From Clostridia bacterium (GTDB lineage Bacteria > Bacillota > Clostridia > Oscillospirales > Acutalibacteraceae): DNA of 41,515 nucleotides. Location: NCBI GenBank assembly GCA_017516315.1, contig JAFXDE010000037.1, positions 1 to 41,515 on the forward strand. Reading direction: 5' to 3'. The number at the start of each line of letters is the position of its first letter. Position 1 is the first letter of the stretch. Below the pieces are notes generated by a model. It was not told the DNA's origin, did no database searches, and saw nothing but the letters and a program-made list of their open reading frames with translations. Positions 23,931 through 29,848 of the stretch are shown here, piece by piece. The translations under genes were made by a program, and so were the position numbers.

Positions 23931-24619
23931 TTTGTCCTCATAAGCTGTATAAACTTTTCTATGCCCTTGGGTGTAATAAGTACCTGAATACCGCTGTGAC
24001 CGTTTCTGTCGCTGTAAAACTGCTTATGCTTGCATAATCCCTGGTCGATACTGCGCTGATATGCTCTTATATCTCCGTAACCGTCACGATAGGTATAGCC
24101 TGCTTGCATAAGTTCATTGATAAGTCTGTTTCTCGGTACACCTATCAGCTTAGCGGCATCTGTGAAATTAACTGACTTACCGTGAGCAATAACGTTGTCA
24201 TAATAGTCCGCTTTTGGCTTCATAACGCTGTTTTCTTCAATGAGGGCAGTGTTAACTGCTTTAACAGAATCAAGCTGTTTTTGTGCAAATTGCAAAGCTC
24301 TGCTCATAACCGATTCAGGAGAGTTCCATTTCTTTTCAAGCTCGATAAAATATTGTCTTGCCTGTTTGCCCTCAGAGCTTCTTTGAAGCATACATATCTC
24401 TTTTGACATTTCTATTGTTAGCTGATATTCTGTTTTAGGTCTGCCGCCTGTACTTTCACTCAAAAATGAGTAAAAGTCTTTTCCATCTTCAAAACCATAT
24501 TCACACATTCTCGGAAACCAATCCGTAAACGCTGTTTTTACATTCAAAAACTGATGCAATTCTCTTGCTGATACTGTCGGTCTGTCATTGTCATAATTAA
24601 CTGCTATTAAATCATACAT
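23915..24619 (-). CDS. Phage-type antirepressor (AntA-like N-terminus, KilAC C-terminus)
   Basis: 234 residues, AGAGG 9 nt before the ATG. Residues 10-95 match the AntA/AntB domain (VSARELHQFLNVKTAFTDW, GFEDGKDFYSF, RPKTEYQLTIEMSKEICML, KQARQYFIELEKKW). Residues 130-234 match KilAC: PKADYYDNVIAHGKSVNFTD, AAKLIGVPRNRLINELM, then the C-terminal LITPKGIEKFIQLM. Such proteins bind repressors and release the lytic or excision programme of phages and phage-like elements. It lies downstream of rep in the leftward block. Its presence shows phage ancestry of at least this part. Confidence 0.92.
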   Translation of the reverse strand: MYDLIAVNYDNDRPTVSARELHQFLNVKTAFTDWFPRMCEYGFEDGKDFYSFLSESTGGRPKTEYQLTIEMSKEICMLQRSSEGKQARQYFIELEKKWNSPESVMSRALQFAQKQLDSVKAVNTALIEENSVMKPKADYYDNVIAHGKSVNFTDAAKLIGVPRNRLINELMQAGYTYRDGYGDIRAYQRSIDQGLCKHKQFYSDRNGHSGIQVLITPKGIEKFIQLMRTNVESN

Positions 24620-24728
24620 AGTATTAACCTCTTTTATCTTTCTGTGCTGTGTTTCGTTCTAAAACTTTACACATTTTCAAGTCTTGTAAAAGCTGATATG
24701 AAAATTAGCTCGAATTTATCTTTTATGT

Positions 24729-25463
24729 TTATGAGGGCGTGACTTTTTGCACCTCTTTTACATACTTAAAGTACAAATAACCGTATTTCGTGCTTTTGAT
24801 TTCGACCAATTTATAGCCTTTAGGTGCTTGAGGTGAACTTTTTTCGCTGTATATACGCTTAACTTCGGCTATATCTTCCTTTTCGGGCGTTCTTGCATTA
24901 CGTGTCTGTTTCCATCGGTGCCCGCCCTGCTCAGGTGTCCAATGGTCAAAGAGATAATTTGCAAGGCCTGTATAGTCACAGCCATAATCAACACCACCGT
25001 AATAGTTATGCTCTCGCAGATTCTCTACAGAAATAATAGATCCGTATATCCACTGTTTATTGATAATATCTGCAGGTATGCCCTCAGAAAGCATATGTAC
25101 ATGAATACGGCGTGTGTTTTTACCTCTGCCCAGGTATATGAAGATAACGGCATCAGGGCGAGCGTACTTTAACCGGCGCACAAATAAATCTCTTATATGC
25201 TTTGCTTCATCAAAAGTATGTACTTCGTTTTCATTATCGAAGGTAAGAGTGCTGTATAAAGAGCCGGGAGAAAAGTTTTCATTGACAAGACGTGCGTGTT
25301 TACGCCTGGATATGCCTAATTTATGCTGTTCTCGCTCTTCTTCGGTATTAAATCTTAAGCGTGGCTTTGCCGTTATATCGTTCTTTGCTCTGTCAGATAT
25401 GCTGTATATCTCCTGTTCGCATACAACGCCTGAAAAGGTTCTTTTCTTTACTCTTTTTCGCAT
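24729..25463 (-). CDS. rep: HUH rolling-circle replication initiator (Rep)
   Basis: 244 residues, GGAG 10 nt before the ATG. Motif 1 is LYSTLTFDNE (69-78), motif 2 the His-hydrophobic-His metal site RIHVHMLSEG (His121, His123), motif 3 is DYTGLANYLFDHW with candidate nucleophiles Tyr164 and Tyr170. This is the pattern of small Rep proteins related to those of inoviruses, microviruses and rolling-circle plasmids. The protein nicks its origin, stays bound to the 5' end and primes unwinding. There is no fused helicase, so a host helicase is needed. The leader carries an 11-bp inverted repeat and an opposing promoter for a short antisense RNA, the usual copy-control layout of plasmids. Confidence 0.85.
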   Translation of the reverse strand: MRKRVKKRTFSGVVCEQEIYSISDRAKNDITAKPRLRFNTEEEREQHKLGISRRKHARLVNENFSPGSLYSTLTFDNENEVHTFDEAKHIRDLFVRRLKYARPDAVIFIYLGRGKNTRRIHVHMLSEGIPADIINKQWIYGSIISVENLREHNYYGGVDYGCDYTGLANYLFDHWTPEQGGHRWKQTRNARTPEKEDIAEVKRIYSEKSSPQAPKGYKLVEIKSTKYGYLYFKYVKEVQKVTPS

Positions 25464-25492
25464 TTCATCAAATCTCCGTCTGAATACTCATA

Positions 25493-25561
25493 TAAGGCGG
25501 TAAATTTGACATACAGACTATCTTGTGTTATACTATGTACACTCACATACTTACCGCCTTA
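25493..25561. repeat. Inverted repeat in the rep leader
   Basis: TAAGGCGGTAA (25493-25503) and TTACCGCCTTA (25551-25561), perfect 11-bp arms 47 bp apart, enclosing the promoter of the antisense RNA. In the rep mRNA the arms could close a long hairpin just before the ribosome site; it may also mark the replication origin. Confidence 0.75.
25506..25534 (+). promoter_or_regulatory. Promoter of the antisense RNA over the rep leader
   Basis: TTGACA (25506-25511), 17 bp, TATACT (25529-25534), pointing against rep. Confidence 0.82.
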
Positions 25562-25606
25562 GGGCGTGCCTTACATAAGTTGCCGCTTATGTGGGGCGTT
25601 TTTTAT
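25541..25606 (+). ncRNA. Probable countertranscribed RNA controlling rep
   Basis: About 66 nt from the promoter at 25506-25534 to the terminator at 25568-25604, entirely antisense to the rep leader. It covers one arm (25551-25561) of the inverted repeat, so binding would prevent or shift the leader hairpin. There is no open reading frame. Size and position match plasmid ctRNAs. Confidence 0.65.
25568..25604 (+). terminator. Intrinsic terminator of the antisense RNA
   Basis: GCCTTACATAAG (25568-25579), loop TTGCCG, CTTATGTGGGGC (25586-25597), then G and T6. Twelve pairs, two of them G-T. Confidence 0.88.
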
Positions 25607-25607
25607 T

Positions 25608-25841
25608 TCAAATTACTTTTCTTATGCCCTCATGAGTTTCTTTTTGACTTAATGAGGGCGTATTTAGCATTTCAAAGAGTCGGTCAAGGTTTATAAGCCT
25701 TTTATTGCCCACTCTCACAACAGGGATTTCACCTCTGTTTACTGCCGCCCTCAATGCTCTCAGAGTGTAAGCTGTAGCAGGATCAGCCTTTTTCAGCTCT
25801 GCAAATGCTTCCGGGAGAGTTCTCATTCGTGGCACAGACAT
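25608..25841 (-). CDS. xis: Excisionase-family DNA-binding protein
   Basis: 77 residues from the ATG at 25841 (AAGGCGG 7 nt upstream). It reads PRMRTLPEAFAELKKADPATAYTLRALRAAVNRGEIPVVRVGNKRLINLDRLFEML: a winged helix of the MerR/excisionase type, with the recognition helix around LRALRAAVNRGEI and the wing VVRVGNKRLIN. Such proteins bend DNA at the attachment sites and steer the integrase to excision. It precedes rep in the leftward block and nearly touches the small HTH gene upstream (1-nt gap). Confidence 0.85.
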   Translation of the reverse strand: MSVPRMRTLPEAFAELKKADPATAYTLRALRAAVNRGEIPVVRVGNKRLINLDRLFEMLNTPSLSQKETHEGIRKVI

Positions 25842-25842
25842 A

Positions 25843-26028
25843 TTAAACCGCCTTTCTGCTTGCAGAGATACTGTCAATTATGGCAAGTATTTTTATTTTT
25901 TCATCTTCGGGCAGTTCGTGACGGAGTTTTCTTGTCAATGTCATATCGCACACACCAAGTTTTTCGGCAATTTGCCAAAGGCGAACACCATTTTCTTTTG
26001 CTTTGATTCTGATTTCCTGATTATTCAT
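25843..26028 (-). CDS. Very small HTH protein
   Basis: 61 residues from the ATG at 26028 (AAGAGGTG 7 nt upstream); the long upstream extension of the frame has no ribosome site. The sequence is NNQEIRIKAKENGVRLWQIAEKLG, then VCDMTLTRKLRHELPEDEKIKIL. This is a minimal Cro-like helix-turn-helix of a kind common in elements of gut Firmicutes. As first leftward gene facing the larger repressor across 168 nt, it takes the position of Cro in a lambda-like switch. Confidence 0.85.
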   Translation of the reverse strand: MNNQEIRIKAKENGVRLWQIAEKLGVCDMTLTRKLRHELPEDEKIKILAIIDSISASRKAV

Positions 26029-26053
26029 TGTTTTACACCTCTTAAATTTAATA

Positions 26054-26089
26054 TTGACAACAACAACACATAATGATATACTTGTGTTG
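26054..26089 (+). promoter_or_regulatory. Promoter and operator of the repressor-integrase operon
   Basis: TTGACA (26054-26059), 17 bp, TATACT (26077-26082). A dyad CAACACA (26064-26070) / TGTGTTG (26083-26089) brackets the -10 box, so a repressor bound there would block transcription. A second TATAAT at 26111-26116 has no good -35. Confidence 0.7.
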
Positions 26090-26196
26090 CTGTCGTTTGT
26101 GTCACTGACATTATAATGCATAAAAATGTTGAAGTCAATACAAAACGATGCACAAAATCTAAATTCAACAAATATATGCAAGGGCGTGCTTTTTTT

Positions 26197-26985
26197 ATGA
26201 CAACAATTGAAAGCTTTTCAACAAAATTGAAAAAATTAAGGGAAGAAAAAGGATTAAATCAATCTGAATTAGGTGAGGCTTTGGGGGTGTCCAGGGGAAG
26301 TATCAGCTTTTATGAAAAAGCAGAGCGCATACCTGATATTGATTTTTTAGTGAAAACGGCAAAATTTTTTGACGTTCCTGTTGATTATCTATTAGGATTA
26401 AGTACTGTATCTGAAAAAGATGTCGATACTGATTTGAAAGCTGTTAGTGATTATATCGGTTTGGATTTTCAAATAGTAGAGATGTTGCATTTTTCTACAT
26501 TAGGCAGAAAACGCGACAATACCGGCAAGCCTAAAGAAGATGATTTTATTTTATTTATAAAAGAATTTTTAGGAGATTATAGTGAATTTTTAAATACAGA
26601 TGTTTGGGCGTATGATTCGGACAATATTCCTTCCTTGGCTCTTCATTATTTGTATTTGTTACAGGATTATAATAGCTTTTTAGATTATAGATTCGAACAA
26701 AAAGGCTTTTCTCTTGATGAAATTCCCGCGGATAATGTAGATAAATATTTACTGCATTTATATGAGATGAAGAGCCTATCAGATGAAAAGTGTAAAGTAA
26801 TCGATGAAGCCTACAAAAACATATTTGAGAGCTTGAAACGCTTGATAGAAAACTATTGTTTTAATGAACGTGCAAAGTCTTTTTGTAGCAAACAAAAAAT
26901 AGAAAAATATATTAATCTTCTTTATTGTGTAAAAGAAGGTAAAGAAATAACAGATGAACTGCTTTTTAATTTAGATTTAATTTAA
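26197..26985 (+). CDS. Cro/C1-type repressor with large C-terminal domain
   Basis: 262 residues from the ATG at 26197, whose ribosome site AAGGG is weak and distant; upstream in-frame starts have none. Residues 8-65 are a classical HTH (FSTKLKKLREEKGLNQSELGEALGVSRGSISFYEKAERIPD), followed by VDYLLGLS. The remaining 190 residues are mostly helical and Phe/Tyr/Leu-rich, with no LexA-type Ser-Lys dyad seen, so release is more likely by a partner such as the antirepressor than by self-cleavage. It is 12 nt upstream of the integrase gene and co-transcribed with it. AT-rich, no TGAGGGC words. Confidence 0.9.
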   Translation: MTTIESFSTKLKKLREEKGLNQSELGEALGVSRGSISFYEKAERIPDIDFLVKTAKFFDVPVDYLLGLSTVSEKDVDTDLKAVSDYIGLDFQIVEMLHFSTLGRKRDNTGKPKEDDFILFIKEFLGDYSEFLNTDVWAYDSDNIPSLALHYLYLLQDYNSFLDYRFEQKGFSLDEIPADNVDKYLLHLYEMKSLSDEKCKVIDEAYKNIFESLKRLIENYCFNERAKSFCSKQKIEKYINLLYCVKEGKEITDELLFNLDLI

Positions 26986-26997
26986 GAGGTGATTCGA

Positions 26998-28380
26998 ATG
27001 CCAACGATAGCGAAGCGGAATGACACATATAAAATAACCGTTTCAGCCGGTTATGATATAAACGGTAAACAGATACGCCGATATATGACCTGGAAGCCGC
27101 CCTCATCAATGACTTTGAAACAGGCAGAAAAAGAGGTCAAAAGGCAAGCGGTACTCTTTGAAGAAAGGGTGAAGAACGGCACTTATCTTGACGGATCTAT
27201 TAAGTTTGCCGATTTTGCGGAGCAGTGGTTTAACGATTATGCAAAAGAACATCTGAGGGCAACCACATACAAACGTTATAAATCAATGATGCCGAGAATA
27301 AACGCCGCTATAGGACATATGAAGCTCGAAAGAATACAGCCTCAACATCTTCTCTCTTTTTATAAAAACCTTGCTGAAACAGGTATAAGAGAGGATATGA
27401 AGTATACGGCTTGCTGCGACCTGCGTGCCCTCATAAAAGGTAAAAAAATGACTTTCAGAAGTATTGCAGAATCTGCAGGCATAGGAGAAAGAACAGTATC
27501 AGCTGCTGTTAACGGTCAGAATGTAACAGAAAAAACGGCTCTTGCCATATGCGGAGCTTTATCAGAGCCGATAGAGAATGTGTTTGCTCTTGTCGATGAG
27601 GGCAAAACGCTCTCTTCTTCAACAATACACTACTATCACAACGTAATATCTTCGATGCTGACTACGGCTGTACAGTGGCAGATTATATTTTCTAATCCTT
27701 GCGACAGAGTAAAGCCGCCTAAGGTGGGAAAGCCTGAGCCGAAGTACCTCGATGAAGAGCAGGCGAAGAATTTAATTGATTGTCTCCAGAATGAGGGCGT
27801 ACAGTTCCGGGTGATGATAGAGCTGTTAATGTTTACAGGCTTAAGACGTGGTGAATTGTTAGGCTTGGAATGGTCTGATATTGACTTTGACAATAAAATC
27901 ATAAACGTGCGCCGTAATTCTTTATATCTTCCTGAAATGGGTGTATTTGAAGATGAAACTAAAACTGCAGGCTCACAAAGAGCTTTTAAAATATCTGATG
28001 CAGTTATAGATTTACTGAAAGAACAAAGAACCTGGCAGGCATCACAAAGGCTTAAGCTCGGTGATAAGTGGATAAATTCAAACAGGCTCTTTACAGCTTG
28101 GAACGGGGAGCCGTTAAATCCCTCTACCTTAACAAGCAAATTCAGAAGATTTAAACAGAAGCATAATATTGAGGGCATAAGCATCCACGGATTAAGACAC
28201 ACAAACGCCACTCTGCAGATTGCCGCAGGTACTCCACTTACAACGGTTGCTCACCGCCTCGGCCATACCAATGCAAGCACAACCACAAAAATATATGCCC
28301 ACGCTATAAAGTCGGCTGATGAAGCTGCAGCTGAAGCAATAGCAGATATTTTAACTCTTGGCAGAAAACAAACAGTATAA
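26998..28380 (+). CDS. int: Tyrosine integrase with an HTH inserted in the core-binding region
   Basis: 460 residues from the ATG at 26998 with AAGAGGTG upstream. Residues 1-60 are an arm-binding AP2-like domain (YKITVSAGYDINGKQIRRYMTW); 66-135 begin the SAM-like core-binding domain. Residues 140-200 hold an insert reading FRSIAESAGIGERTVSAAVNG, ending near VFALVD, which looks like a Cro/C1-type helix-turn-helix; 205-240 finish the core-binding domain. The catalytic domain has Arg283 (TGLRRGEL), Lys322 (DETKTAGSQR), His397-Arg400 (HGLRHTN), His423 (LGHTNAS) and the nucleophile Tyr433 (KIYAHA). It recombines the 46-bp core in tRNA-Thr. I believe integrases of this layout are known in other clostridial elements. 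Confidence 0.95.
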   Translation: MPTIAKRNDTYKITVSAGYDINGKQIRRYMTWKPPSSMTLKQAEKEVKRQAVLFEERVKNGTYLDGSIKFADFAEQWFNDYAKEHLRATTYKRYKSMMPRINAAIGHMKLERIQPQHLLSFYKNLAETGIREDMKYTACCDLRALIKGKKMTFRSIAESAGIGERTVSAAVNGQNVTEKTALAICGALSEPIENVFALVDEGKTLSSSTIHYYHNVISSMLTTAVQWQIIFSNPCDRVKPPKVGKPEPKYLDEEQAKNLIDCLQNEGVQFRVMIELLMFTGLRRGELLGLEWSDIDFDNKIINVRRNSLYLPEMGVFEDETKTAGSQRAFKISDAVIDLLKEQRTWQASQRLKLGDKWINSNRLFTAWNGEPLNPSTLTSKFRRFKQKHNIEGISIHGLRHTNATLQIAAGTPLTTVAHRLGHTNASTTTKIYAHAIKSADEAAAEAIADILTLGRKQTV

Positions 28381-28388
28381 AAAAACAG

Positions 28389-28423
28389 ACCGCTTTCCTT
28401 TTTTGTGAGGTTAGCGGTTTTTT
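28389..28423 (+). terminator. Intrinsic terminator behind int
   Basis: ACCGCT (28389-28394) pairs with AGCGGT (28413-28418), with an inner CCT/AGG, then T6. It separates the sigma-like gene from the integrase transcript. Confidence 0.8.
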
Positions 28424-28499
28424 GATGTCCGTATTTTTGGACTTTGATATTTACTTTGTGAGATTCAGGCTTTAAAATGGGGGTATGAGGTGATGAAAT

Positions 28500-29381
28500 A
28501 TGACAAATGAAGAACTTATTCAAAAAATCAAAAGTTACCCGGTGGATAAAAGCAAGTATATGGCACAGCTGTACAATCAGAACAGAGGTTTTATATACAA
28601 AACTGCTCTCCAATACTCAAAAACTGCTGAAATAGACGATTTAATGCAAGAGGCGTATATTGTTCTTGATGAAGTTGTGCGAAATTACAGAACAGATATA
28701 AACATAAAGTTTATAACGTATTTCGGTAAGGTTTTAAGATGGCGTTTTTCTGCCTATACATTCAAAACTTCAACACCTATTAAAATGCCCTCAGAATTTA
28801 AAGAGTTAATAAGAAAATATCATCAGTTTAATCAGGTGTATTTTCAGAGTCACGGTGAAAAGCCTGCTGATGAGGAGTATATGAGGGCATTAAATATATC
28901 ACAAGAAACATTGGAGAGCTTGAAAACAGCAGTTATGCTTTTAAGTACGGTTTCTTTTGATGAACCTTTAAACGACGCGGAGGGCATATCTTTACAGGAG
29001 ACAATACCGGCAGACGAAGATATAGAAGATACAATAACCGAGTCTAAAGAAAGAGAGTACCTTAATAGTTGCCTTTATAGAGCTGTTGATAATTTGGATC
29101 CTCATAAAAAGAAAGCAATAACAGATTTTTACTTTAAAAATAAATCTGTTTCAGATACGGCCAAAGATTTGAATTTGTCTTTAGGCGTTGCACATGGACT
29201 GAAGACTAAAGCTATAAGAGAATTAAGAAGAGATTGGCGGCTATATAGAGCTGTAATAAAAGAAGAACATTATGATGATTCTGATAGTTACCGATATTCT
29301 TTAGGGCGTTTCAAAAGAAGCGGTTTATCTCCTGTTGAGATTATAGCCATAAGAAACGAAAGAGATAAAAATGTCGTTTGA
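28500..29381 (+). CDS. Sigma-70-like RNA polymerase sigma factor encoded by the element
   Basis: 293 residues, GAGGTGATGAAAT before the ATG. Region 2 is at about 28-85 (NRGFIYKTALQYS, AEIDDLMQEAYIVLDEVVRNY, FITYFGKVLRWRFSAY), a region-3-like segment at 100-160 (KPADEEYMRALNISQETLESL, then VSFDEPL), and region 4 at about 190-245 (LDPHKKKAITDFYFKNKSVSDTAKDLNLSLGVAHGL). It ends in an unusual basic tail of about 45 residues. Region 3 is kept, so it is fuller than an ECF factor. It would direct polymerase to promoters of the element or of a partner. It lies between int and attR, in the cargo position. Holds two TGAGGGC words. Confidence 0.85.
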   Translation: MTNEELIQKIKSYPVDKSKYMAQLYNQNRGFIYKTALQYSKTAEIDDLMQEAYIVLDEVVRNYRTDINIKFITYFGKVLRWRFSAYTFKTSTPIKMPSEFKELIRKYHQFNQVYFQSHGEKPADEEYMRALNISQETLESLKTAVMLLSTVSFDEPLNDAEGISLQETIPADEDIEDTITESKEREYLNSCLYRAVDNLDPHKKKAITDFYFKNKSVSDTAKDLNLSLGVAHGLKTKAIRELRRDWRLYRAVIKEEHYDDSDSYRYSLGRFKRSGLSPVEIIAIRNERDKNVV

Positions 29382-29454
29382 AAGCAAATTTGAAGCCCTG
29401 AGTCATAAAAATAGCATTAAACCCAGACGGCATAAGGGAAAGAGCTGTTTTTAA
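29371..29454 (+). CDS. Possible 27-residue peptide overlapping the sigma gene end
   Basis: ATG at 29371 inside the last codons of the sigma gene, preceded by GAAAGAGA; reads MSFESKFEALSHKNSIKPRR and ends KSCF. The overlap could allow translational coupling. No similarity recognised. Confidence 0.25.
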   Translation: MSFESKFEALSHKNSIKPRRHKGKSCF

Positions 29455-29500
29455 GCTTTGAAATAATTCAAATTTTTTCAAAATTTTTCCAAATTTATTC

Positions 29501-29541
29501 TGGCGTTTATTTGGCGTTTGTTTCGGTGTTTTGGCGTTTAT
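29501..29541 (+). promoter_or_regulatory. Putative integrase arm-type sites, right end
   Basis: TGGCGTTTAT at 29501-29510, TGGCGTTTGT at 29512-29521 and TGGCGTTTAT at 29532-29541, 99-139 bp inside the right core. Same word, orientation and 11-bp period as at the left end. Confidence 0.7.
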
Positions 29542-29639
29542 ATTTCGTGAAAGTCCGTGAAAGACAGATGTGCCGAAAATATAGATATGATGGGATAAAA
29601 TGACACCTTGTGAAACAGCGCTAACTCATAGAAATTAGT

Positions 29640-29685
29640 ATTCGTAATGCGCAGGTCGCGTGTTCGAGTCACGTTTCCAGCTCCA
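29640..29685 (+). repeat. Attachment core attR
   Basis: 46 bp identical to the 3' half of tRNA-Thr (20762-20807), without the 5' half, so it is not a working tRNA. Marks the right end of the element; chromosome-type genes resume after it. Confidence 0.95.
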
Positions 29686-29784
29686 TAAGGAACGGGGTAA
29701 ATCGCCTCGTTCCTTTTTCTTTTCGGTAATTTTCCGAGGGCAAAATAACCAAATATATTCTCTTTTTTTCAGCACATTAAAGCG

Positions 29785-29814
29785 TTGTAAACACGGTATT
29801 GACTATGCTATAAT
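29785..29814 (+). promoter_or_regulatory. Promoter of the transporter-LRR operon
   Basis: TTGTAA (29785-29790), 18 bp, TATAAT (29809-29814). Confidence 0.7.
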
Positions 29815-29848
29815 TACTTTATGTATAAAGAAAGGAGAGTGTGTTTGA

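Larger units (their letters stand above)
20862..28888. repeat. Dispersed TGAGGGC words, specific to the element
   Basis: About 24 copies by eye; first bases at 20862, 21953, 21976, 22500, 22593, 22661, 23397, 23560, 23775, 24241, 24368, 24732, 25080, 25626, 25653, 25747, 27099, 27254, 27427, 27597, 27792, 28170, 28787, 28882. Both orientations are used, in coding and non-coding DNA; 17 copies extend to ATGAGGGC and many intergenic ones to TTTATGAGGGC. None lie in the DUF3800 gene or the larger repressor gene. Confidence 0.8.
20762..29685. mobile_element. Integrative element of about 8.9 kb in tRNA-Thr, plasmid-like (Int + HUH Rep)
   Basis: Bounded by a perfect 46-bp direct repeat covering the anticodon loop to CCA of the tRNA. 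A tyrosine integrase, an excisionase-like protein, an HUH rolling-circle initiator, a KilAC antirepressor, three Cro/C1-type regulators, a sigma-70-like factor, a DUF3800 protein and two small unknown proteins lie inside. Genes are in two divergent regulatory blocks. There is no relaxase, coupling protein, capsid or terminase, so it is neither a complete conjugative element nor a phage; a mobilisable element, a replicating integrative plasmid or a phage satellite are all possible. The word TGAGGGC is strongly enriched in it. Confidence 0.93.

Noticed and set aside
29660-29848. 62-codon frame starting inside attR
   Set aside because: No ribosome site, translates the attachment core and the transporter promoter.
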